Positions 23,901 to 35,900 of a stretch of 64,000 nt of DNA are shown piece by piece. Below the pieces are notes generated by a model. That model was not told the DNA's origin, searched no databases, and worked only from the letters and a program-made list of their open reading frames with translations. Made by a program: the position numbers and the translations under genes. The number at the start of each line of letters is the position of its first letter. Positions within the stretch are counted from its first letter, which is position 1. The DNA is taken from positions 16,621,639 to 16,685,638 of the forward strand of contig NC_087067.1 in the NCBI RefSeq assembly GCF_963678635.1, written 5' to 3'. Source of the stretch: Symsagittifera roscoffensis (Eukaryota > Xenacoelomorpha > Acoela > Convolutidae).

Positions 23901-26900
23901 TGTCTCTGTGATTTCCTCCTCTTCTGAAAGTTCGTTTGCATTTGTCATTGAGCGGTTCCACTTTGGGTCCAGTAGGTTCTCTTCTCGTTCGTCGTTACGC
24001 CATTCCTGTGGTGATTCCGACCACCAATCGTAGGATCTGTTTCCTGACATCTCGTTCCTTGAGTCTGTTTTTTTTCTTCTGAATTTCCGATGCTGATTTT
24101 TCTACGATTTTCGATTTATTTGAGACTGGCTGTTTGTTGAGTTGAGTTGACAAAAAAGTGATTGGTTTATGTTGAACTGCTGTGTTTAGCTGTTTTGTAG
24201 TCGTGGAAACTGTTTTCTCTCGTTCCGGTCGATCTTTGTTCGTTTTTGACCGATTTGGTTGCTATAGCAACCATTACTTGATGAATGTTTCTTTGCATTC
24301 CTTCTAGAACATTCTAGAACGTTTTCGTTCCGGTCAAGCGACCCAGTTTCTTTGAGCCTACTGTTCATGCAGTCTAATGCATCATGAAAGGAGTTTATTG
24401 TCGCCACTACAAACTTTTCGTCTAATTCTGATTCGGGCCAGGGATCATTGTAGGGATCACGCGATAAATAATCAACTATACCCATTTCCCTCCCCGGAAT
24501 GTGAACTATTTTAAACTGATATGGCAATAACCGGTCAATCAACCGGGTCAAACGGGATTGATAGGTCTTATTTGACTTGTTACCATCTAATGCTGATGTA
24601 AGCGCCTTATGATCTGTTGCGATGATAAATGGTTTTCCCAAAAGGTAGTGTTTATATCTGTCTACTGCCCAAACAACTGCCAATAACTCCAGTTCATTTG
24701 TTGAATATTTTTTTTCTTGGGCATTCAGATATCGAGATGCGAATGAAAATGGAACCCACAGGCCTTATCATTTTGCTGTTCCAATGTAACCCCTAGCCCA
24801 TCATGGCTCGCATCACATTTAACTCGTGTTTCTCGGGTAGCATCGTAATAATATACTTTTGTTATATTTGCCACACCTTCTTTTATAGTATTAAATACTA
24901 CCGTGTGTTCATCCCCCCACTCAAACTTTTTGACCTGGAGTTTCATGTTTTTTAGTTTTTTCTTTTGATTTTCTTCTTTAAGAAAAGGTCTCAATTTCTC
25001 AGTCAGGCTTGCTGCGTTAGGTATAAATTTAGCTAAGTGATTTATACTTCCGAGAAATGACCTTAACTGCTTAAGCGATTTCGGCGGGTTCAGATTTACA
25101 ATTGCTTCGGTTTTAGTGATCTTAGGTCTAACCCCTACTTCTGAGAGGTGATGACCTAACCAATTCACTTCTTGTTTGAAAAATTCACACTTTGATAATT
25201 TCAATGCCAAATTTTCCGCATCCAATTTCTTTAGTACTGCTTCCACCAGATTTCCATGTTCAATTTCATTTCCTTTTGACACAATAAGTATGTCATCCAG
25301 AAAACAGAACGTGTTTTTAGCGTGATTGATAGTCCTATCCATAGCCTTTTGAAATTCAGCTGGCATATCCGCTAAACCATAGAACCCTTTCAGAAATCTG
25401 TATGTTCCGGTTGCTTTCCCACCAACAATGTTAAAGTTGCATTGTTTAGCTGTATCGGCAGCCAATTTTAATTGACTGTACGCATAGTTCAAATCTAACA
25501 CCGTGAAATATAGAGTACCATTTTTGTTTTCGGTAACAATTTGGCTCACCCCATCGATGAGTTCATCTACATTCGGCATTTGATATTTGTTTTTGAACAA
25601 TTGTCTATTAATTGGTTTCGCGTCCATGGCCAACTTTATTGAGTCGTCTTTTGTTACTATTATCACAATCGGAGCGATAAAGCAATCACTTGTACATTTG
25701 TCGAGTGTTGTTATATGACCTTCTGTCAACAACTTCTCGATTTCTTTTTCAACTTTATCCTGTATGTGAATTGGGATTCTTCTCCCCTTTTCTTGAATTG
25801 GACATAGTGGATATTGAAATTTTCAACTTGCAATGTGATTTTTTGAAATTCCTTGTCTATCAAATAAATTTTTAAATTTAGTGAAAAATTTTTCTTTCCA
25901 ACCTTCTGACTGCTCGCACATGAGCACGTCAAACCTGGTGAGTTCCTTTGGCGCTGGTTTTTGTGTAGTAACTATTCCCACTTGTCCTTGCAGGTCTAGT
26001 CCCATGATGCATCTGGTTTTACGTTCTGATACCAGAAAGTTAGCGCCTTTTACCTCCCAGCCTGCCGACCGAAGATTAGTCTTAAGGGCTCCCAGTATAC
26101 TGATCGGCTGTTTGTTGTAATCAACGAATTTTGTTTGAAAGTTCAGTTTTCCTGACGGAATGAATCTTACTTTGCTTGATTTATCCATAATTTCCTTCGC
26201 CGTCGCCCAATTGAGAAATGAAACTGGACTTTCCGTGTCCACTGTTAGTTGTATTATTTGGCTGTCAATTCGTACCATGGCCTTTAGTGATTTTACTCGT
26301 TTCAATGTTGGATCTCGAATCGAATCTATTTTCTGAACTCGTATCATTTCAGCATTTGAATTGTTCCTCATGTCATTAATTCGATCTTTCACATATTTTG
26401 AAATTCTCTCGTTTTCCGGTTGATAGGTTTGTATTGACATAACTTCAAAATCACTACATGACTCAACACTTTCACTTATCTGATCACATTCCTCTACAGA
26501 TCCTTCCGAGTCTTCCGCAACTTCGCTTACTTGTTGAGATCTGCACATTTTGCAAAGTGATTGGGTTTGCCACAGTTCTTACAAGTTTTTCCCATCGCTG
26601 CACAATTTTTTAGATGTCCTTGGTCGAATGTCCTTCCACATCTGTTACATGGTTTTGTTTTCATGTTGTGATTCTTGTTATTATTTTGTTTTTTGTTCGA
26701 TTCCTTTCTGTTTTGATTCTTTGTTGTCCCTGACAAATTTCGAACTGCCATTACAGGTTCTTGTTTTATTCTCACACCCGAGGTGTAATTGTTACTTGAT
26801 CCTCCTGTAGCCGCCGCATTTGTCTTTTGGAACGCCATTGTGGTTAACTTGCTATGTTAGCTTGCTTTACGAACTTTATCGCCCTTTTCAGAACCTCTTC

Positions 26901-29900
26901 CAGGTCTAAGGTCTCGAATGTCAGCGTGTCTTGCAACGTCATGTTCTTCATTTTTGAAATAAATAGATCACGGACTATTTCATTTTCCAATGTTCCCAGT
27001 TAGCGCTGCGTGAAATGATTCCAGAGATTCTCCAGATTCTTGCATTGTCGTAAATAGCTTGTATCTTCCATACGTTACACATTTCACCTTTTGAAACGAA
27101 ACTTCTGCCAGTTCTGTAATTTCCCTGAACGTCATTTTCGATATTTCAGCATGTGGGTTCTTCTGTAGGAATCTTTTTTTCCTTCTGTACCCAAAGACAA
27201 AAATAATCTGGACACCAACTTCTTTTGTACTTCGTTGTAGAAAACATTGTGTCCGATTCGTGGGCCCCTTGTCCTTCTTTGTTCATTCTCCAACAATACT
27301 GCTAGTTTGTCTCTAAGGGTCCTCGCATTCCTTGCATCTTCATTCTCTCCTTCTCGGGGTGTTTCTGGTCGAGGTGGTGGTTCCTCTAGTATGTCTTTTG
27401 GGTCTTCCAAAAAAATCTCTGGGTTCACATTTTCTTTAACCGTAACCGCCATAAGAAATTGTTCGAACCAGATTTTGAACTGCCATGGAGGATCTAGATT
27501 CGCTGACGCCCAAAATACCGGGATTCCCATATCCGTTCTGTTATCTTGAGCTGCGAATCCTGCTGGCTGCGCCATGTGATATGCGTTGCGATATCAATTG
27601 AGAACAAGTTGTAATTCAATACTGTATTCTGAATATTGAATTTAGTTTTTTCTTTTCTTTTGTTTTGGTATTAGTTGCTGAGATCTAGAACAGTGTCGAA
27701 ACTCTGAATCTCTCACTTAGTCTCAATGTCATCACACACTGTGACCTTGAGTATACCATAAAAGTAATAAGTAAGCACCGTAGGTTGGTCGCACATACAT
27801 AAACAATTACTGCTACTGCAGTAGCGGTATGACACGGAGCAAAAATTGTCCCATATTAATTCTGAGAAAATTCTAAGCAACTTTTGTTCTGTTCACTTTT
27901 TGTCTAATCCTTGCTCAATTTGAGAAAAACGTGTTTGAAAATTCAGGTTTTGTTCGTTTCGTCCGGTTAATTTAAATCAGCACTGTATAAAAGAAAGGAA
28001 CCTTCATTTAAAGTGCAAACAAAGAAATAGTCTTGAACTAATTTGATCTACCTTTTTCGGAAGAAACAGTAGAGTGCTTCACTAATTTCACAGCTCCTTT
28101 ATTTTCAACCTGAGCAGCAGTAGTTGCATCATTTTCTGCCTTAGTCGAGTCATTTGAAGGAGATTCGATGGGCCTTCCAATAAGGTTGTCAGCGGCGGCC
28201 AAGAGATCGTCGATGTGCTGAAGATTAGCCTCGAAGTTGCAGCTTGAAACAGGCAGGCCAATAACCTGCTCCTCTTCGCGTTTGAAGACTGAAGAGTCGC
28301 CGCACTAAAAAATATTTACGGTTAACTATTTTATACACTTTTTGCGTAGCACTCAGTAGTGATGGTGCCCAGCAATCATATGGTTGCTGATTCAAATCTC
28401 AGGTGCGCTGCAATTTGCGAGGTGAGCGCTAGCAAGTAAGTCTTAGCTTAAGGGGCGCTGGATAAATGCACTCTCGTCAGCCTAAATAACCAACCACCGG
28501 ATTAGGCCTCCGGGCTGGTTGACTAAAAAAAAGAAAATACACCAGCACCAGAATAAAATAAAAAACGCTCATATTATCCCAAGACTGATGGCAAAAAATC
28601 ATGATTTCTCTGATTCTGACCTTGCTTTTATTCATAAACAAACAACATTGCACCTTACGATATGTAAACATGTGAAATTAAATAGTTAACGCTTTTTTTA
28701 AATCCACGATAGCCACAATTATTCTTACTAAGAAACGTGTGAAAAAATGCGATCAATCGAACCAATAAAAAATTTGAATGAAATTTCAATGAAATGCTCA
28801 CAGCTGTTTGGCCGGTTGCAACTGTGGACTGCTGTTGTTTTACTTCCTCGTCGTCATCGCTCTGGTCGGAGTTGGCCCGTTCGAAGTAGTCATCAACCTC
28901 CTCTCCTCCGGATGAGTCCAGAAGAGGCTCATAGTGCACTTCACAAACAAAACAAAGCAACATCGTTACTAGCAAGCTGTGTGTCCGGAGGTCCGGATTT
29001 GGGTCTTATTTACGCCAACCGTTTTCGGCCGACAAATTCTATTATTTTTCCAAAAGTGCCAGTTGTGCCATTGAAGGCGAGCAGGCACTAAAAAAGCTCT
29101 CAGTAAAAATTATTAAAGGAATTTTCTTCCAAAAACTGCCTGCAGCGTAGAAAACTACGTCAAATATGGTCGTTCTGGGTTTTGAGAGAGCTCGAAAAGT
29201 TTTAAATAACGTACCTTAAAAAAAGCGCTCTTAACTTGGATAACAATTTTTCATTTTTACACTTCAAACTCAGCATTGATTACTTTCTATTCATCAATTC
29301 ACCTTTAAAACTATTCTAAACAAACACTCCCTGGTTTACATAAAAAAGAACAACTATGAGCCCCAAAAAGAAATCATAGTCGCTTGAGATTTCTGACCGA
29401 AAACATTCAAGGCCTTCAAGATTGGTGCTTTATCAACTCGTAAATCCTGCAGAGAAACAACTGCAGCTTGCGAACAACTTCCCCCCTATGTTACCTTGTA
29501 AATAAATTCAAAAACCTATAAAAAAACTAACTCAGTGTTACGCATATCCAAAATTTGTAATTTGTATCATATCTGCCTTGGAAAAGTGCACAAAAAGTTA
29601 ACAAGTTCCAAATAAATTATCACATTTTCCATCCTCAACCATCGCCTCTTCGGCGCAGCTATTGTTCTGATGCTTTTCGGCTGAAGCTAATTTAGAGCAT
29701 TCTTCAGCCGTCTGTTCTCTGTTTTCCTGTTTCACAGCTGTAGTCTTTAGCTGTTTCTCTTTCTCTTTTGCCTTTGAGAGTTTCGGTGCCCAGGAACTTC
29801 CCGAAGAACCGAAAGACGAAGTTCGGAATCTAATCAAATGAAAACATATGAAAACATGTTACAGTCTGAAACACTGTTTTAATGTTATCATAAAGTCCCT

Positions 29901-32900
29901 GATCGCTTAGAGGAGTTTCGTTTACATAAGGACTTAAAGATCTCAAACTCTCGCACCAAATATGTCTGGGAAGAGACTTTTTTAGATGAGCCATTTAGGA
30001 GTTTTTGAGCTCTGCCGAAACCATAGATTAACCATATTTGAATTTCTGCGCCGCAAGCGATTATATTTTGAATTAGCTTACATTGGCGCCGGTGGTGCTT
30101 TAAGAAAAGTTTCAACGTTGGTCAGCCAGAGGACCTTTTGGAAAAATTTGGCGACCAGGATTGAGGTTGAAAGGGAGACAGTACCCCCAATCTGGTTGCT
30201 AAAATTTCCAGAGCCCTCCGGCTGACTCTAAAACTTTTTTAAAGCCTTCTTAGCCCAGAATAGGGGTACTTTGCCCCTTCAATCTTGGTCGCTAGATTTT
30301 TCAGCTGGATTAGCTCGCAGCTTAAGATAAAAAATCCTGAAATTTATTTTTGCACTTCGAGCTCAAAGCATAAACATCTGTCAGGAGGTGTTGTGCGGAA
30401 ATTGTGCCAAAATTGCTGAACTTAATTCTGAATCTCACTTTGTGTGCCCCATTACTTCGTAGTGTTCATCGTGCTCATCGGGCGCTTCTTGAGTTTGGCG
30501 CCAACTATCCTTCTGGTTTTCCAGCTTGCGCTTCTCAGCTTCTTCTATCATGTCCAAGTTGACCATATACAGTCCTAATGATTCGACGCCCTGCAAAGCA
30601 ACGAAATGCATTTTGGATTAGCAAGCAATTTTACAGACTAAATAGAGCAAAAGAATACTACAATTAAAAATACCACAAACATCAGGACAGAAAGGATTAC
30701 GATAAAGTTCAAAAGACGTTCCAGAGTCAAATTAAAGAAACAAAAGTGAAAACATCGTGAGCGAAGGAAACAAAAATGAGAGAAAGTGCATATTTTCACA
30801 GAAAAAATCAAAGACATCATTTTAAAATTAAGTATCAATTCATTGTCAAATTTTTAATCCCAACAAATTCATCATTTAAATGTATAACTTCATAACAATG
30901 TAAATATGTGTATCGATTAATTATCTATCTACAAAAGAGCAAGAGTTGTAGTATTGCAAATGCAACACTAACTAATGGTTTAATCTAATTTTCTAACATT
31001 TTAAATATCCCTCCGATTTAAATAATTCTTTCAAGATTGGACTAACTTTTTTTCTGTTACATTTGGATAATGAAAACAAGTATGTCGCCAGTTAGACGGA
31101 CTGGTTTACTGTTTTGCCTTAAAAAGCAGACAGCGCGGCGAGAAAGCCCCCAGTCCTTTTGCGATCCTAACAGAAGACTTTGAACTTTTAATTAAGTAAG
31201 GCATGTGCAAAAATAATTAATTGCCAATATCTTTTAAATTATTGATATTTAAAAAATCAATAAGTTGCAAGTGTCAATTTCATCATGAGTATGGAGAAGA
31301 GGGGTAAAATGAAGTTTGAAGTCCAGACTGCAGGTGCAGATTTGTCTCAGCCAAAGAGTTGAGAAATAAATCAACTTGAATCTTCAGAACTATTATTTTC
31401 CGCACTCGCTCAGTCGAGTTTAATTATTTTCCTTTTTTTATTTATCACAAGAACTGACAGTAGTAAGATTATAATGTTTTCCTTTACCTTAAATTTGTGT
31501 ACCTTAACCTGAATACCCCAAACCTATTTTGGTATTTAAGACAGTTTTCCATCCATCTATAACTTATTTATATTTATTTAATCAAACTTTTATTTATCTG
31601 TTTATATAAATATCATTTTAACTCTAGAACCAGATCGACTATGATCTATGATGTAATTTAAACGAGACTTATGATGTTAGTTACTAATTGAAACAAAGGG
31701 ATCTATCAATCTACCCCACTGTTTCTCTTAGTAAACCCTTTATGGCCGACCAACCCTTAATTTTTTCTAAAAGCCTCAATATGTACTAACTCTGAGCGGG
31801 TAGCACGCGCCAAAAAAACCATTTTTTTGGTCAAAATTGTTGAAAAAAAGCCTAAGAACGGGTTTTATGGCCTGCTTTTGCAAAAATTTGCTTGCGGCGC
31901 AGAAGATTTTGTCAAAAAGGGGTCTTCATAGTGTTCACCGAACATCAATTGAGTCGACCTAAAAAAAGGTGAACAAAATTTTCAAAAATTTTTTGCAAAT
32001 CCGACCCCCCTCCGTCGAGAAAATCCTAGAGCCGCTCCTGCATAAATATAAGTAAAACACTAGAGCCAATCTTTTTATTACATGAAGCCGCAACTTCGCA
32101 AACACAGCGAGAAAGCGGCAAACGGGAGCTTGACATTGCACAAAAACATAAACTAGCCGCTGAATGCACGTTATGAGCGTAAACAAACAAGTCGAAGTAT
32201 AACCAGCTAAAAAACTGCTGATCCGGCTAAAAAAAATCTTTCTATGCAATGAGCAAACGTTTTTAACGCAAACTATAAAAAGCCGAAAACTTGAATTAAA
32301 AGAACTCAGTTAGAAGTTAGAGCATAATAGGCGTATTCTAGCCAGCAACTTATTTTGTCAAACGTTTTTTGAATGTAAGAGTTTTTTATTATCGTAAAGC
32401 AACGTAAAATTTTAGTGCCCGCAAAACAACCTAAAATGATGTTTTGTTCTGAGCAATCTAGTCTGTTTTTTTTCAGCTGGTGTTAACTTGATCCTTTATT
32501 GCTAATATACTTGTACATAGACGAAATCATTGAATTTAGAATTCATTATGAGCCAACGAATTAAACTATACTATAAACTAAATTATAAAATCTAGGATAA
32601 AACACAGATGTCACTGAGCAGCGGCTAATCTTTAAAATTGTCATTCACAATCTTTCTCTGAAGCCATTAAGCTCAAAAATGAGGCTTGAGGTGAAATTGA
32701 AAAGCTAACATTTGAAAATGCACATCTGTGGGATTGGAATAGCTACGTGGCCTCAGCAAGAGGATGCGAACAAATAGCAACAAGAGTTCCAAAATTACGG
32801 TAAACAAAAACAGTTCAAATAAAGTCAGTACAGTACAATTATCAACAGGTGAGTTTTCAAGCAGCCACTAATTGGCAGAATTGCACGTTATTTTTCCGTT

Positions 32901-35900
32901 ACTTTTCTTCTATTTTAGTTTCATTCCACTCACTAACTGCACACTTCTCTTCTCTTCTCTCGGCTCTGTTCTGTTCAGTTTGGTAGTTCACTTCTCTCCA
33001 AGTCCTTGAGCTTTTTGTCGATGTGGCGGATGTTGTCCCTCAGTATGGCCCACTCATAGGGGTGGATGCGCAGGCCATTCTTGGTTGATGGCGTCAACAT
33101 TCCATTCTTACAGAAGTAATTCCGGATGTCCACATGATAAAGGCCCTTGAACCACTTCACCGTTAGAAACCTCTTCTTACTTAATATCAGTCGTCTCTCC
33201 TCATTCCACACAGAAGCAGAGGAACCAGCAGAGGGCGAGTTCTGCTTCTTCGCTTTGGGGGTGGAGGGCAGGGCTTGGTGAAAGTCAATTGGTGACCAAT
33301 TAATTGCAATTAATTGGATGCAATTAATTGACTTCTTTGTTTTTCCAATTTTTGACTATTGACAAAATCCGCCAATTAATTGCAATTAATTGAAGGTTTG
33401 CAAACTTTGAAATTTATATGATTTTGTCTTTGAAATGTAACGCTATTACTGACTTCGTAAAAAGAAAAAGTGAACAAAGAAATCAGCTGACAGTGTTTAT
33501 CAAGATTTACGATAATACGACAGAGTATTTTGCCGATGAACCTTGAAATGCAGCTGTTCCTGAATGTTAACAATCAATTTTGGTCGAAAACTGACGTTGC
33601 TAAAGCTATGAATGAGACCCAATTAATTGCAATTAATTGATAATTGACAAAACTTGAGCAAACAATTCAATTAATTGACAACCTTTTCAACTAATTGACT
33701 TTTTGTCTACCAATTGACTTTTACCAACTTCTGATGGGGGCTTCGTACCTGCTACCTCGAGAATTGGAGTCTAACACTCTGCGCTCTCGGACACCAACGC
33801 TTAACAACCGGCAAACACTAGTCACAAATAAAGCAGCTACATGTGCTAACAAATAGCTAATGCGAATTATCTTTAAGTGGCTCCAAATACAAATAGACAC
33901 AATTTAACAAGTAATAGTTTGGTATATAACAAACTGAAGGCATCCACACTAACTTTGCATGTAACAAATTGCAAAGCACCCAGCCATATTATGTATAAAC
34001 TATGCATTTCAAAAAATGCAAGATATAATGAGTTAGAAAATTTTTGAAACCACATTTCTATCATTGATGTTGTTTGAAACGATTAGCTTTTTTCGGTTCA
34101 TTGGATTATTTCAAAGTGCATCAACTGTGTTATTTTATCACCATTCGAATGTGAAAGCACATTGCTCCTAACGCTCACACAATTACTTCCCGGCTTTAAT
34201 CCTTTCATTTTGCATAAATTTGTGTTACGTCAATGTCACGGAACAATTATGCTAGCTTTGCGCATGGAAGTGCCATGTCGGCTGGTTTATGATGTGGCAC
34301 CAAAAGTTGCGACCTGGGCCAGAAAAAAATGTTGTATGACAGTATATCACTACGTTGCACATATTTAATGATCTGCATTGTTGATGGTCGTCAACTACTC
34401 GCGCCGTGCCTAAATTATTTTAAATTTACTCCGATAACTTAATTGTCTCTTGAATCTGATGTGTGTGATTTACATATGAATTTGATTCATCCAGATTAAG
34501 TTGGAAAGTGAAACTCTGAAATTGACAATATTGACAGACATGCACCATATGATAACAACTAAATTCCAAAAAGTCCAGCCGGAAAAAATGCGAAACAGCC
34601 CCCTGAAATGACAAACTGATACCCTAGAAGGGATAACCCGAACTGAACGGCCACAGATAGGGCGAACAGAACCAAAGCGAAGAAACAACCTGAACTAAGC
34701 AATAGTCCCACAGAATGGACACAAGGTACCAACCACCACAAAGCGGAATCCTGATCAACAGTAATGCAAAGTAATGGTTTCAAACCATTACTTAACTGAC
34801 AATCAGTCACAGGTATGTGGAAACTTATACACAGCTGTACAGCCCTTGTGCAGAGCTCACGACTAAGGGTTCTGGCAGTCCACGAAAGCCTTAACCGCAG
34901 GTGGTCCAATTGCAACGCAGAACATCACAGCGAATAATACCAGTGATTACTCAGCATCATTACCAAAACTTAAAGACTAGGAATCCTCAAACGGAGCCCT
35001 AGAAAGAGGATCCTAGAACGAGAGCAACCAATCGTCGGCAGAATCGCGAGGCACCCCATCGTCGGCAGAATCTCAAGGCACCCTATCGTAGACAGAATCT
35101 GAAGGTACCCCGTCATCGGCAGAATCTCGAGGCACCCCATCATCGGCAGAATCTCGAGGTAACTCATCGTCGGCAAAGTCTAGAGGTACACATCCTAGCC
35201 AAAATCCCCAGGCTAAGACAAAATTTAACGTCAGTTTCAATAATCAGGCACTAATCACTTGAAACGTGTCTTAACCAAATTTATGCTGTAATTTAAACAC
35301 TCATTTTTTGCACTCTTAAAACGTATAGATGTACTAAAACCTTCGTGCTAATGATCGAGTTAAAAATTAATAAAACTTTGCAACCTCAGACATGAACTGT
35401 GTACTCTCATTTTGTTAATTTAGTAATTGTTAATCCTCGGGGTACCAGATAGTGTTTTACGTTTAGTTTTCCATAAAAAAATTGAGCACCAAAATTGTTG
35501 GCACTCAAAATTTTTTTAGCCCAAAAATTGTTGCCCTAGTTTTTCAAAAGCCCATTTTTATCCTTAGCACTTTCTTAAACCCAAAATTCAAAGAATTTAA
35601 TGCTAATATTTCAACCAAAAATTGCTTATCGGAAATTTAAAAATCTTTAAATTTCAGTTCAAAGCTGAATTCCCAAAAGTTTTCAGCTCAATAAGATTCC
35701 AAAAAACTAACAAACGTTTCACAGCTTTGTCATTAGCTATAACTTACCGTTTCTTTTACTAAATGAGCTCTAGCTCAACATTAAACAATTAATTTCCAAG
35801 ATAACGCTACTAAGAAACGTACAACTATATAATTTCAGTAAACCATTGGAGAGCTCGATAAACTTAAAAGAAATCGGAAAAAGATAGCGATCGCTGCCAT

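Larger units (their letters stand above)
20685..27834 (-). mobile_element. Ty3/gypsy element B (7.15 kb, both LTRs, coding region broken)
   Basis: Two 260-bp LTRs starting TG and ending CA differ at only about four positions. CGGAG is duplicated outside them. A tRNA-Ser-type primer site and a polypurine tract lie just inside. The minus-strand order is gag, protease, RT, RNase H, integrase, basic tail. The frame changes between gag and its zinc-finger part, between RT and RNase H, within integrase and before the tail, and there is an in-frame TGA at 25823-25825. It looks recently inserted but is not able to make intact Pol. It sits inside a foldback MITE, within the SETDB1 intron between the exons at 28052 and 19849. 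Confidence 0.95.

Noticed and set aside
34970-35176. Repetitive frame with ILPTMGCLE units
   Set aside because: Product of the 27-bp minisatellite, with no start context or neighbouring coding sequence.
35020-35200. CRISPR-like array
   Set aside because: Units are contiguous with no spacers and the genome is eukaryotic; it is a minisatellite.
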